From Hydrogenophaga sp. (lineage in GTDB: Bacteria; Pseudomonadota; Gammaproteobacteria; Burkholderiales; Burkholderiaceae_C): a stretch of DNA of 64,000 nt. Below, piece by piece: positions 26,353 through 36,092 of this stretch. Each line of letters opens with the position of its first letter. Position 1 is the stretch's first letter. The stretch covers positions 180,581 through 244,580 of the forward strand of contig NZ_JAHCKK010000001.1 in assembly GCF_026125825.1 (NCBI RefSeq), written 5' to 3'. Made by a program: the position numbers and the translations under genes. Under the pieces are notes generated by a model that did no database searches, was not told where the DNA came from, and saw only the letters and a list, made by a program, of their open reading frames with translations.

Positions 26353-27063
26353 ATGAACTACGCTTGGAACTGGTCCGTGCTCGTTCAGTCGCCGTACCTC
26401 GGCTGGCTGCTCGAGGGACTGCTCACCACGGTCTGGATCTCGCTGGCCGCATGGACCATCGCCCTGGTGGTCGGTGGCCTGCTGGGGGTGGTGGGGTCTT
26501 TGCCGGGACTCATCCAGTGGGTGACGCCGGTCTACGTCGCGGTGTTTCGCAATGTGCCGTTGCTGCTGCAACTGTTTCTCTGGTTCTTCGTGGTGCCGGA
26601 GCTGCTCCCGGAGGTCGCGGGGACCTGGGTGAAGCGCGGTTTGCCCAACCCCGAGTGGTGGACCGCCGTCGTGGGTATCGGGCTCTTCACCGCGGCACGC
26701 GTGGCGGTGCAGGTCAGAGCAGGCATCGAGGCCGTGGCCACGGGACAGCTAAAGGCCGCGCTGGCCTCCGGGCTCCGGCTGGGGCAGGCCTACCGCTTCG
26801 TGCTGCTGCCGCAGGCGGTGCGCGTGATGCTGCCGCCCCTGACCTCGGAATTCCTGACCGTGTTCAAGAACTCGTCGCTCGCGCTGACGATCGGCGTGTT
26901 CGAGATGACGGCCCAAAGCCGCCAGATCGAAAGCCACACCTTCAACGGGTTTGAAGCGTTCACAGCCGCCACGGGGGCCTACCTCACGATCGCACTGCTG
27001 GTCACGTTTGGCATGCGCTGGGTCGAGCATCGCCTGGCCATCCCCGGAACCAGGAGTGCATGA
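26353..27063 (+). CDS. Polar amino acid ABC transporter permease (GltJ-like)
   Basis: A 236-residue inner-membrane permease of the HisM/GltJ type with about five helices. The TM domain contains VAVFRNVPLLLQLFLWFFVVPELLP, the FRNVPLLLQ pattern being typical of the glutamate/aspartate systems. The EAA loop that contacts the ATPase is visible as KAALASGLRLGQAYRFVLLPQAVR (about 135-158). The ATG at 26353 is 20 bases after the binding-protein stop; the stop overlaps the next permease start in ATGA. Confidence 0.92.
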   Translation: MNYAWNWSVLVQSPYLGWLLEGLLTTVWISLAAWTIALVVGGLLGVVGSLPGLIQWVTPVYVAVFRNVPLLLQLFLWFFVVPELLPEVAGTWVKRGLPNPEWWTAVVGIGLFTAARVAVQVRAGIEAVATGQLKAALASGLRLGQAYRFVLLPQAVRVMLPPLTSEFLTVFKNSSLALTIGVFEMTAQSRQIESHTFNGFEAFTAATGAYLTIALLVTFGMRWVEHRLAIPGTRSA

Positions 27064-27724
27064 CCATGATCGGGAACTTCGACTTCACCGTGGTGGAGCG
27101 CTCTTGGCCTTTTCTGCTCGAGGGGCTGCGCCTGAGCCTTGCGCTCACGTTGGTCGCCATGGCAGGTGGGCTGTTGCTGGGGTTGGGTCTGGCACTGGCG
27201 CGCCTGTCGGGTCCCCGATGGCTCGCCGCGGCCTCGGCGGCTTACGTCAACGGCTTTCGAGCCGTGCCGCTGGTGCTGGTGATCTTCTGGTTCTACTTCC
27301 TCGTTCCGCTGGTGCTGGGCCGGCCGGTGGGGGCGTTGCCCTCGGCGCTGATCGCGTTCACGCTTTTCGAGGCAGCGTACTACTCGGAAATCATCCGTGC
27401 CGGACTGCAGGCGGTGCCGCGCGGTCAATGGCAGGCGGCCGCGGCGGCCGGTCTGCGACCCGCACAGACGCTTCGCTTTGTGGTACTGCCCCAGGCGCTT
27501 CGACACATGTCGCCCCTGCTCATCACACAGGCCGTGGTGCTGTTCCAGGACACCTCGCTGGTCTATGTGATTTCGCTGCGGGACTTCATGACCTCTGCCG
27601 GCATTGTCGCGAACCGCGACAACCGGCTCGTGGAGGTCTACATGTTCGCCGCGCTCGTCTACTTCGTCATCTGTGTATCGGCTTCGTCCGCTGCGCACTT
27701 CCTCCACAAACGATGGAAAAAAGC

Positions 27725-27728
<4 letters not shown>
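27060..27728 (+). CDS. Polar amino acid ABC transporter permease (GltK-like)
   Basis: The second permease, 222 residues, with the same fold: GFRAVPLVLVIFWFYFLVP in the first half and the EAA loop AAAAAGLRPAQTLRFVVLPQALRHM (about 125-149). The two permeases form a heterodimer in this family. Starts in an ATGA overlap with the first permease and ends in an ATGA overlap with the ATPase gene, so the three are translated as a chain. A second ATG two codons in (27066) is an alternative start. Confidence 0.92.
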
Positions 27729-28537
<809 letters not shown>

Positions 28538-28551
28538 ACGGAGCTTTTCGC

Positions 28552-29532
28552 ATGAATCTGCGCACACCATCAGCTCCCGAGGTCCTGGATGCCCAGCAGC
28601 GTCTGAACGGCATAGCCGTGCGCACGCCGTTGCTGCGCTCGGACGCTTTGGACGAACAGCTCGGCCTGCGGCTCCTTGTGAAAGCCGAATGCCTGCAACA
28701 CACGGGCGCCTTCAAATTTCGCGGCGCCTACAACTGCCTTGCACAACTGTCGCCCGGGACCTATCCCGGTGGCGTCGTAGCTTATTCCACCGGCAACCAC
28801 GGCCAGGCCATTGCCACGGTCGCCCGCATGCTGCGGCTGAGGGCGACCATCGTGATGCCTGCGGATGCCCCGCGTGTGAAGATGGCTGCCGCCGAACGCC
28901 AGGGCGCCACGGTGGTCACCTACGACCGCCAGTCCGAGCGCAGGGAGGCCATTGCCGGCGAGATCGCGCATCGGATCGGCGCCCTGGTCGTTCCGCCGGG
29001 TGATCATCCCGACATCATCACCGGCCAAGGAACCGCCTGCCTGGAAGCCTTGCAGGACCTGGCGCCGAGCACGACGGTCGATGCCGTGGTCGTGCCCTGC
29101 GGCGGTGGGGGTCTTGCCGCGGGGACCTGCCTGGCTGTCGCCGCGCATGGCGCGCAGAGCGCGGTATGGGCAGCAGAGCCGGAGGCATTCGACGACACCC
29201 GCCGCTCGCTCGCGGCCGGGGAGCGCCTCGTCAATGCCAGATTGAACGGGTCCATCTGCGACGCACTGCTGGCGCCGACACCAGCCGAATTGCCGTTCGC
29301 CATCAACCGTCGCCGCCTGGCCGGTGTCTTGACCGCGACAGATTCACAAGTGCGCGCTGCCATGCGGCTGCTGTTTCGCGAGCTTCGCCTCGTCGCGGAA
29401 CCGGGCGGGGCCATGGCGCTGGCGGCCCTGCTGGCCCAGCCTGCGCAGTTCGCGGGCAAGACCGTCGTCGCCCTGGTCTCCGGCGGCAATGTCGACCCAC
29501 ATGTATTTGTCGAAGCGCTTCTCGCCGAATAG
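28552..29532 (+). CDS. PLP-dependent threonine/serine dehydratase-like lyase
   Basis: A 326-residue fold-type II PLP enzyme of the threonine dehydratase/serine racemase/hydroxyaspartate ammonia-lyase group. The Schiff-base lysine is Lys55 in GAFKFRGAY, STGNHGQ (79-85) binds the substrate carboxylate, and the phosphate loop is CGGGGL (183-188). There is no C-terminal regulatory ACT domain, so it is a catabolic, not biosynthetic type. Such enzymes release ammonia through an enamine, which the RidA protein at the operon end could remove. The true substrate may be serine, threonine, hydroxyaspartate or a beta-substituted amino acid. Confidence 0.9.
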   Translation: MNLRTPSAPEVLDAQQRLNGIAVRTPLLRSDALDEQLGLRLLVKAECLQHTGAFKFRGAYNCLAQLSPGTYPGGVVAYSTGNHGQAIATVARMLRLRATIVMPADAPRVKMAAAERQGATVVTYDRQSERREAIAGEIAHRIGALVVPPGDHPDIITGQGTACLEALQDLAPSTTVDAVVVPCGGGGLAAGTCLAVAAHGAQSAVWAAEPEAFDDTRRSLAAGERLVNARLNGSICDALLAPTPAELPFAINRRRLAGVLTATDSQVRAAMRLLFRELRLVAEPGGAMALAALLAQPAQFAGKTVVALVSGGNVDPHVFVEALLAE

Positions 29533-29599
29533 GCCAGCGTGGCTTTACATCGCCGCGTGCGCCGCGGCGGCATGCATTCACACTCCCAAGGAAACCGTC

Positions 29600-30826
29600 A
29601 TGACACCCATTGAAGAAAAATTCCACGGCCTCGGCGTCGACAACGCGCCCGGACAAGAGATCCGGAAAGATCAGGACTCCGCCGCTGCGCTGGCCATCGG
29701 CGCGATGGTCGAGGGGCCTGCGGTCGACTTCTCGCACGGCGACGTGGATGAGGACGCCTTCGCACCAACGCCAGGCGCGCTGGATGCCTTCATCGAGGGC
29801 TACCAGCGTGGTGGCACCCAGGCCTACACCGAGTACCGCGGCAACGCCGAGATCCGTGCAATGGTGGCCGGGCGACTGGGCACCTTCACAGGCTGCCCCG
29901 TGGCGCCGGAGAATGAACTCATCATCACCCCCGGCACACAGAGCGCGTTGTTCCTTGCGGTGATGTCCCTGGTGACGGCCGGCGACCGGGTGGCCATCGT
30001 GCAACCTGACTACTTCGCCAACCGCAAGCTCGTGGCGTTCGCTGGCGCCGAAGCGGTGCCGATCACCATGGACCACCTGACCACCACCGAGGGCGCTGGA
30101 TTGGATCTCACGGCACTGGAGGCCGCGTTCCGCTCCGGGGTCAAGACCTTCCTGTTTTCCAATCCCAACAACCCCGCCGGTGTGGTCTACGCACCTGCCG
30201 AGATCGCGGCCGTCGTTCGCCTGGCGAACACGCATGGCGTGACGGTGATCGTCGATCAGCTGTACTCGCGCCTGCTCTATGCGGGCCAGACCTACACCCA
30301 TCTGCGCGCCAGCGGCATCGATCCCGGGCAAGTGGTGACCATCATGGGGCCGTCGAAGACGGAGTCACTCAGCGGCTTCAGACTGGGTGTGGCCTTTGGC
30401 GCCCCCCACCTGATCGCGCGGATGGAAAAACTGCAGGCCATCGTGTCGCTGCGCGCGCCGGGTTACTGTCAAGCCGTTTTGCGCACCTGGTTCGCGGAGG
30501 GCGAGGGCTGGATGGCCCACCGCATTGCCCAGCACCAGGCGATCCGCGACGACCTGCTCGACGTGTTCCACGCCATGGAAGGCGCCAGGGTGCGTGCACC
30601 CCAAGCCGGCAGCTATCTCTTTCCAAGGCTGCCTCCGCTGACGGTGCCGGCCTCGGCTTTTGTGCGGCTTCTGCGCGCTCAGGCCGGCGTGACCGTGACA
30701 CCTGGAACCGAGTTCAGCCCGTGCGCTGCGGACAGCATCCGCCTCAACTTCTCCCAAAACCAGGAACGCGCCCGCCTGGGCGCTGCGCGGATCGCCTTGC
30801 TGGTTGAGCGCTATCGCCGCGCCTGA
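29600..30826 (+). CDS. Class I/II PLP-dependent aminotransferase
   Basis: A 408-residue fold-type I aminotransferase. Key residues are Tyr77-type contacts in QAYTEYRG, NPNNPAG (188-194), Asp219 and Tyr222 in VDQLYSR, the PLP lysine Lys253 in GPSKTESLSGFRLG, and the C-terminal arginine in SIRLNFS (near 377), which should bind the alpha-carboxylate. Several family I members also act as beta-lyases. It follows the dehydratase-like gene by 67 bases and precedes a RidA gene by 14. Together they imply breakdown of the imported amino acid by elimination, transamination or both. Confidence 0.9.
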   Translation: MTPIEEKFHGLGVDNAPGQEIRKDQDSAAALAIGAMVEGPAVDFSHGDVDEDAFAPTPGALDAFIEGYQRGGTQAYTEYRGNAEIRAMVAGRLGTFTGCPVAPENELIITPGTQSALFLAVMSLVTAGDRVAIVQPDYFANRKLVAFAGAEAVPITMDHLTTTEGAGLDLTALEAAFRSGVKTFLFSNPNNPAGVVYAPAEIAAVVRLANTHGVTVIVDQLYSRLLYAGQTYTHLRASGIDPGQVVTIMGPSKTESLSGFRLGVAFGAPHLIARMEKLQAIVSLRAPGYCQAVLRTWFAEGEGWMAHRIAQHQAIRDDLLDVFHAMEGARVRAPQAGSYLFPRLPPLTVPASAFVRLLRAQAGVTVTPGTEFSPCAADSIRLNFSQNQERARLGAARIALLVERYRRA

Positions 30827-30840
30827 AGCGAGGACCCCAC

Positions 30841-31350
30841 ATGACACAAGATGCTTTGCGCGCGGTGGGTGGGCATGCCCAGGTGGAACAACGCCTTGCG
30901 GCGGCGGGTTGGCACCTTCCCCAAGTGAAGGCTCAGGGGGCTTATGCCGTGGCGGTCGCGCGCCATGGCGTGGTCTGGACCGCAGGTCAACTCAGTCGCA
31001 CAGAGGATGGCGTCCTGACCGGCTGCGCCCATGGGGAGGCCGACGTGCCGGCCGTGCGCCGGGCCTGTGAGATCGCCGTGCTGAGGGCCATTGCCGCCGT
31101 GCGAACCGTGGTGGACCTTGACGCGGTGGACCAGGTGCTGTGCCTGCGCGGTTTCGTGGTTGCAACCCCCGCGTTCCAGTGCCATTCCCAAGCGCTGGAC
31201 GCGGCCTCGGACATCCTGCTGCATGCGTTCGGACCGAGGGCGGGCGTTCATGTCCGCTCCGCACTCGGCGTCTCGTCGCTGCCCTCCGGCGGTCTTGTCG
31301 AGCTGGAATTGACGGTGGGCATCTCGACCAGCGCCCCTGGACCGTCCTGA
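30841..31350 (+). CDS. RidA family protein, last gene of the amino-acid operon
   Basis: A 169-residue RidA-like protein, about 40 residues longer than classical RidA because of an N-terminal part (HAQVEQRLAAAGWHLP). The core shows VWTAGQLSR, a long middle helix (VPAVRRACEIAVLRAIAAV), and the arginine-containing strand HVRSALGVSSLPSG followed by LVELELTVGI. The arginine fits the substrate-binding residue of deaminating RidA proteins. Given the lyase two genes upstream it should hydrolyse enamine or imine intermediates, or carry out a pathway-specific step as many longer RidA relatives do. Confidence 0.88.
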   Translation: MTQDALRAVGGHAQVEQRLAAAGWHLPQVKAQGAYAVAVARHGVVWTAGQLSRTEDGVLTGCAHGEADVPAVRRACEIAVLRAIAAVRTVVDLDAVDQVLCLRGFVVATPAFQCHSQALDAASDILLHAFGPRAGVHVRSALGVSSLPSGGLVELELTVGISTSAPGPS

Positions 31351-31498
31351 TGCGGTTGCTGAAGCGGGCCGGCGTCTTCGCGCCTCGCCTTAAAAGAAAA
31401 AACCCATTAAAATCAATGAACTATCGAACTCACTCATGCCATCCCGACGGGGCAATGGGCGCAAAACCGCACCCTGTGCAGGGCAAGGAACTTCTGTT
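31351..31498. other. Upstream part of the rpoH intergenic region
   Basis: No gene. An AT-rich stretch (about 31390-31426, with runs such as TTAAAAG and ATTAAAATCAATG) stands out in GC-rich surroundings and may hold an additional rpoH promoter, but I cannot assign -35/-10 boxes with confidence. No terminator for the preceding operon is clear. Confidence 0.4.
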
Positions 31499-31525
31499 TT
31501 AGCACTCACTCCTAGAGAGTGCTAA
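31499..31525 (+). promoter_or_regulatory. Perfect CIRCE element (HrcA operator) before rpoH
   Basis: The arms TTAGCACTC (31499-31507) and GAGTGCTAA (31517-31525) are exact inverted repeats with the nine-base spacer of the CIRCE consensus. The right arm runs into TGCTAATAT (31520-31528), which reads as an extended -10 box, so bound HrcA would cover the promoter. The rpoH start codon is 31 bases downstream, with a strong GAGGAGG ribosome site. Confidence 0.92.
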
Positions 31526-31556
31526 TATTCTTCACAGACACCTGAGGAGGGTTCAC

Positions 31557-32504
31557 ATGTCCCACACGCTTGCCCCTGTTGCCACCGCCACCACCGGTTC
31601 GATCGCCGTGGCGAATCCGTGGGCGCTCGTGCCGCCCCTGGGCAATCTGGACGCCTACATTTCTGCGGTCAACCGCCTGCCGCTGCTCACGCTGGAGCAG
31701 GAACAACAGGCCGCCCGCCGCCTGCGCGACGACAACGACCTGGATGCCGCCGGCCAGCTGGTGATGTCGCACCTGCGTCTGGTGGTGTCGATCTCGCGCC
31801 AGTACCTGGGCTACGGCCTGCCCCATGGCGATCTGATTCAGGAAGGCAATGTCGGCCTGATGAAGGCCGTCAAACGCTTCGATCCCGACCAGGGCGTGCG
31901 CCTGGTCAGCTATGCCATGCACTGGATCAAGGCCGAGATTCACGAGTACATCCTCAAGAACTGGCGCATGGTCAAGCTGGCCACGACCAAGGCTCAGCGC
32001 AAGCTGTTCTTCAACCTGCGCTCGCGCAAGCAGGGCTTTCGGGCGGATGCGGCCGATGGAGATACCCACCGCGAGGTGCTGTCCGACAGCGAGGTGGGCG
32101 TGATGGCCCGCGAGCTCAATGTGAAGCCTGAAGAGGTGCGCGAAATGGAAACGCGCCTCTCCGGCGGCGACGTGGTGCTGGACCCCGCCCCGGGCGACGA
32201 CGGCGAAGACAGTTTCGGCCCCATCGCCTACCTGGCGGATGCCACCCACGAACCCACGGCGGTGCTCGAATCGGCCCAGCGCGATGCGCTGGCCACCGAA
32301 GGTGTGGCGCGCGCCATGGGCGAGCTCGACGAGCGATCGCGCCGCATCGTCAGCGAACGCTGGCTCAAGGTGAATGACGACGGCTCGGGCGGCATGACGC
32401 TGCACGAACTGGCGGCCGAGTACGGCGTGAGCGCCGAACGTGTGCGCCAGATCGAAGTGGCGGCCATGAAGAAGATGCGCAAGGCATTGACCGCTTACGC
32501 CTGA
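31557..32504 (+). CDS. rpoH: RNA polymerase heat-shock sigma factor RpoH (sigma-32)
   Basis: RpoH directs RNA polymerase to heat-shock promoters. The 315-residue product has region 2 (HLRLVVSISRQYLGYGLPHGDLIQEGNVGLMKAV, key parts LRLVV and GDLIQEGN, about 72-105), the RpoH box QRKLFFNLR at 147-155, which distinguishes it from other sigma-70 relatives, and region 4 with AERVRQIEVAAMKKMRKAL at the end. It is monocistronic: CIRCE promoter in front, strong terminator behind. HrcA control of the sigma factor would link the two classical heat-shock systems: a fall in free HrcA activity would raise RpoH. A translational thermosensor could also exist in the short 5' leader but I see no clear helix masking the ribosome site. 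Confidence 0.97.
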   Translation: MSHTLAPVATATTGSIAVANPWALVPPLGNLDAYISAVNRLPLLTLEQEQQAARRLRDDNDLDAAGQLVMSHLRLVVSISRQYLGYGLPHGDLIQEGNVGLMKAVKRFDPDQGVRLVSYAMHWIKAEIHEYILKNWRMVKLATTKAQRKLFFNLRSRKQGFRADAADGDTHREVLSDSEVGVMARELNVKPEEVREMETRLSGGDVVLDPAPGDDGEDSFGPIAYLADATHEPTAVLESAQRDALATEGVARAMGELDERSRRIVSERWLKVNDDGSGGMTLHELAAEYGVSAERVRQIEVAAMKKMRKALTAYA

Positions 32505-32528
32505 CCCCAGGCGCCATTGACCACCACG

Positions 32529-32566
32529 GCCCCGGCGGTTTTGCGACCGCCGGGGCTTCTTTTTTA
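32529..32566 (+). terminator. Intrinsic terminator after rpoH
   Basis: GCCCCGGCGGT (32529-32539) pairs with ACCGCCGGGGC (32546-32556) over 11 bases around a six-base loop and is followed by TTCTTTTTTT. This is a strong rho-independent terminator, 24 bases after the rpoH stop. Confidence 0.92.
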
Positions 32567-32631
32567 CGAACGGCGCCTGCTGCCGGACCTGCGTCGTGCC
32601 CAGCCTGTGTCACAGGCGACACAATCGAGGG

Positions 32632-34401
32632 ATGTCTGACGTTTTCTGGAAGAGCGCGACGGCCGGAGCCCGTCGTGCCCGAAAGCTGGCCACCTGGCTG
32701 GCGCTGGCCTTTTTCTCCTTGTTTCCTTTCCTGGACGTGGCGGCCGCCGAGCCGTCGCCCGTGGTGCTTGACGGCACTCAGCCCAGCATTGCCCTGGCCC
32801 AGCGCAGCATGTACTGGGTGGACACCAGCGGCGCGCTGACCGTGCAGGAAGTGCAGGCCCGGCAACATGAGTTGCCGTTTGCGGTGCGCAGCGCCGAACA
32901 CCGGCTGCGCCTGCCCGACGGTGCCGCGCTGTGGGTGCGTTTCGAGGCCCAGGCCCAGGATGACCACGCCCGCTGGGAACTGGAGCTGGCGCGCTCCGGC
33001 ACCGACCGCATCACCGTCTACCACCAGTTGGCCAGTGGCGAATGGAAGGCGCAACACGCCGGTGACCGCCTTGCCGTCAGCCAATGGGCGTTCCCCGACC
33101 GCTACCCGGTGTTCTCGCTCGACCCGCGCACCGACGCCGTGGTGACCTACTGGGTGCGGATCGAGCACGCGCGCGTGCCCTTCTCGGGCACGCTGCAGAT
33201 CCACAATCACAACACGCTGCGCGAACTGCGCATCCATCAGCAGTTCCTCCTGGGCGCGTACTTCGGCATGACGCTACTGCTCACCGCTACCGCGGTGGCC
33301 AACGCCCTGGTGTTCCGGGACACGAGCTTTGCTGCCTACGCCGTCTACATCACGGTGCTCGGGCTGGCCATGGCTTCCACGCTGGGCGTGGCCGGCCAGT
33401 TCCTGTGGCCAGACTCGGCGCGCTGGAACGGCCTGGCCGAGTTCGTGCTGATGCCACTCACGGCGGTCTGCGGCCTGCTGTTCGTGCGACAGGTGGTGCA
33501 ACCGCGGCGCATTGGCCGCTGGCTGGACCGCTCAGCCTTGGTGTTGCCCGCCGTGCTGGTGGGCCTGGTGCTGTGGGACACGGCCTATCCCAGCCATGGA
33601 TCGCTGCAGGCGGTCACGGCGGCCGCTGCGGCCACCCTGGTCCTGGTCTACACCATGCTCTGGGCGGCCTGGCGCACGGGCGACCGCTGGGTGCGCTGGA
33701 TCGCACTGGGCATGCTGCCGGTGCTGCTCGCCGGCTCGCTGCCGGTGATGCGCAACTTCGGCCTGATTTCATCAGGCTTTCTGTCGCAGTACGGCATGGT
33801 GATCGCCGCCGCCCTCGAGGCGCCGCTGCTGATCTACGGCCTGCTGCAACGCTCCTCGCTGCAGCACGAGGCCCAGACCCGCGCCCGCGCGCTGGCGCTG
33901 ACCGAGCCCCTCACCGGCCTCACGAACCGGCACAACTTCATGCTGCGCCTGCACGACAGCCTGGTGCGGGCCCAGCGATACGGGCACCAGAGCGCGCTGC
34001 TGCTGATCGGTCTGGACAACCACGGCTGGTTCGCGGAGCAGCACGGCCGCGAGGTGGCCGACCGCGCGCTGGTGATCACCGGCTCGCTGCTGCGCTCGGT
34101 GGCACGCGATGTGGACACGGCGAGCCGGGTCGACGACAGCACACTGGCGCTGCTGATGGAGGGGCCGGTGCGCGAAGCGCAGGCCCTGGCGGCCGCCACC
34201 AGCATCGTCGCTGGCGGCCTGCGCCCTTCGGTGCAGCTGCCGGTGGGCACCACGCTCAAGTTCAAGCTTGTCGTGGCGCTGCTGCCCGACCCTTCACCCG
34301 AATTGCAGCAGGACGCCCAGGCCCACCTGGACTGGCTGCGCCAGGCCCTGGACGCCTTGCGCAAAGACCCGCGCAAGGCGATCCTGAAGCTGAACTTCTG
34401 A
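32632..34401 (+). CDS. 7TMR-DISM membrane sensor with degenerate GGDEF domain
   Basis: A 589-residue membrane protein: signal/anchor (residues about 15-40), periplasmic 7TMR-DISMED2-like beta domain (about 45-200), seven-helix 7TMR-DISM region (about 208-400) and a C-terminal GGDEF-like domain (about 420-585). In the last, DPLTGLxNR reads EPLTGLTNRHNF, but the active-site loop where RxGGDEF belongs reads RVDDSTLALL. Diguanylate cyclase activity is therefore very unlikely; it may bind GTP or act by contact. The start ATG at 32632 is preferred over a GTG 12 codons upstream. It stands alone between the rpoH terminator and convergent lysS. Confidence 0.88.
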   Translation: MSDVFWKSATAGARRARKLATWLALAFFSLFPFLDVAAAEPSPVVLDGTQPSIALAQRSMYWVDTSGALTVQEVQARQHELPFAVRSAEHRLRLPDGAALWVRFEAQAQDDHARWELELARSGTDRITVYHQLASGEWKAQHAGDRLAVSQWAFPDRYPVFSLDPRTDAVVTYWVRIEHARVPFSGTLQIHNHNTLRELRIHQQFLLGAYFGMTLLLTATAVANALVFRDTSFAAYAVYITVLGLAMASTLGVAGQFLWPDSARWNGLAEFVLMPLTAVCGLLFVRQVVQPRRIGRWLDRSALVLPAVLVGLVLWDTAYPSHGSLQAVTAAAAATLVLVYTMLWAAWRTGDRWVRWIALGMLPVLLAGSLPVMRNFGLISSGFLSQYGMVIAAALEAPLLIYGLLQRSSLQHEAQTRARALALTEPLTGLTNRHNFMLRLHDSLVRAQRYGHQSALLLIGLDNHGWFAEQHGREVADRALVITGSLLRSVARDVDTASRVDDSTLALLMEGPVREAQALAAATSIVAGGLRPSVQLPVGTTLKFKLVVALLPDPSPELQQDAQAHLDWLRQALDALRKDPRKAILKLNF

Positions 34402-34449
34402 AGCGGCGCCCCCGGAGGCTCCGGGCAGCGGCGCTGCCGGTGCGGCTCT

Positions 34450-36015
34450 TCAGCCCTCGCGGCGCAGCGCGGGGAAGAGGATCACGTCGCGAATGCTGGG
34501 GCTGTCGGTCAACAGCATCATGAGGCGATCAATGCCGATGCCGCACCCGCCTGCGGGTGGCATGCCGTACTCCAGCGCGCGGATGTAGTCCGCGTCGTAG
34601 AACATGGCCTCTTCGTCACCGCCATCCTTGGCCGAGGCCTGGGCCTGGAAGCGCGCGGCCTGGTCTTCGGCGTCGTTGAGTTCCGAGAAGGCGTTGCCGA
34701 ACTCGCGCCCGGTGATGTAGAGCTCGAAGCGTTCGGTGACCGCAGGGTTCGCATCGTTGGCGCGCGCCAGCGGCGAGATCTCGGTGGGGTGGTCCATGAT
34801 GAAGGTCGGGTTCCAGAGCTTGTCCTCGACCTTCTCCTCGAAGTAAAGCACCTGCAGGCCCGGCAGGCTGCGGCCGGAGAGCTGGTGCTTCTCTTCGCTC
34901 AGCCCCAGCTTCTTGAGCTGCGCGAGCAACCAGGCGGCGTCGTCCACGTTGTCGCCCGCCTCGGTGTACTTGACGATGGCCTGGCGGATCGTCAGGCGCT
35001 CAAAGGGCGAGAGGATGTCCACCGGCTGGCCCTGGTAGGTCAACGGCTCGTCGCCGCGCACCCGGCGCACCACATGACGGATGAGCTGCTCGTTGAAATC
35101 CATCAGATCCTGGTAGTTCCAGTACGCCGCGTAGAACTCCATCATGGTGAACTCGGGGTTGTGGCGGACGCTGATGCCTTCGTTGCGGAAGTTGCGGTTG
35201 ATCTCGAACACCCGGTCGAAGCCGCCCACGAGCAGGCGCTTGAGGTAGAGCTCGGGCGCGATGCGCAGGAACATTTCCTGGTCGAGCGCGTTGTGGTGGG
35301 TCTTGAACGGCTTGGCATTGGCGCCCCCGGGGATCGGGTGCAGCATGGGCGTTTCCACTTCCAGGAAGCCGTGGCTCACCATGAAATCGCGGATGCTGGC
35401 CAGGGCCTGGCTGCGCGCGACAAAGCGCTTGCGGGCGGCTTCGTCGGTCATCAGGTCCACGTAGCGCTGGCGGTACTTGATTTCCTGATCGGCGATGCCG
35501 TGGAACTTGTCGGGCAGCGGTCGCAAGCTCTTGGTGATCAGGCGGATGCGCTCGGCCTGGATGGTGAGCTCGCCCGTGCGGGTGCGCATGAGCACGCCTT
35601 CCACCGCGATGATGTCACCGAGGTCCCAGTGCTTGAAGGCACTGTGCTGCGCCTCGCCCACGCCATCGTTGTTCAAGTAGATCTGGATGCGACCGCCCGA
35701 GGGGCCAAAGGATGCGTCCTGCAGCGTGGCGAAGCTGGCCTTGCCCATCACGCGCTTGAGCATCATCCGCCCGGCCACGCTGGCGCGCACCGGCTCGGCT
35801 TCCAGGGCTTCCTTGGTGGTCTCGCCGTACCGGGCGAACAGGTCGGCCGCCTTGTCGGCGGGTTTGAAGTCGTTGGGAAATGCCACCCCCTGGCCCTGTT
35901 TCTGCGCCTCGCGCAGCGCCTTGAGCTTCTCGCGGCGTTCGGCGATGAGCTGGTTGTCGTCGTGCGCCGCAGGCGCACCGGTCTCGGCGGTGGGGGGGGT
36001 TTGGGCTTGGGTCAT
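34450..36015 (-). CDS. lysS: Lysyl-tRNA synthetase, class II
   Basis: LysS charges tRNA-Lys. The 521-residue product has an N-terminal OB-fold anticodon domain (about residues 70-180) and a class II catalytic domain. Motif 2 is [26 protein letters not shown] (key RNEG...HNPEFT) and motif 3 is [12 protein letters not shown]. The ATG at 36015 gives MTQAQTPP; an upstream extension is possible but has no support. A GC-rich inverted repeat (CCCGG/CCGGG, about 34410-34424) lies after the stop, between this gene and the convergent sensor gene, without a T-run. Confidence 0.97.
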   Translation of the reverse strand: MTQAQTPPTAETGAPAAHDDNQLIAERREKLKALREAQKQGQGVAFPNDFKPADKAADLFARYGETTKEALEAEPVRASVAGRMMLKRVMGKASFATLQDASFGPSGGRIQIYLNNDGVGEAQHSAFKHWDLGDIIAVEGVLMRTRTGELTIQAERIRLITKSLRPLPDKFHGIADQEIKYRQRYVDLMTDEAARKRFVARSQALASIRDFMVSHGFLEVETPMLHPIPGGANAKPFKTHHNALDQEMFLRIAPELYLKRLLVGGFDRVFEINRNFRNEGISVRHNPEFTMMEFYAAYWNYQDLMDFNEQLIRHVVRRVRGDEPLTYQGQPVDILSPFERLTIRQAIVKYTEAGDNVDDAAWLLAQLKKLGLSEEKHQLSGRSLPGLQVLYFEEKVEDKLWNPTFIMDHPTEISPLARANDANPAVTERFELYITGREFGNAFSELNDAEDQAARFQAQASAKDGGDEEAMFYDADYIRALEYGMPPAGGCGIGIDRLMMLLTDSPSIRDVILFPALRREG

Positions 36016-36092
36016 GAATGAAAAATGGGTTGGGCACCGAGGTGCGCAACCCATGATTGTAGTTTTCGGCCCGCCCGGGGGCCGAATTCGCG

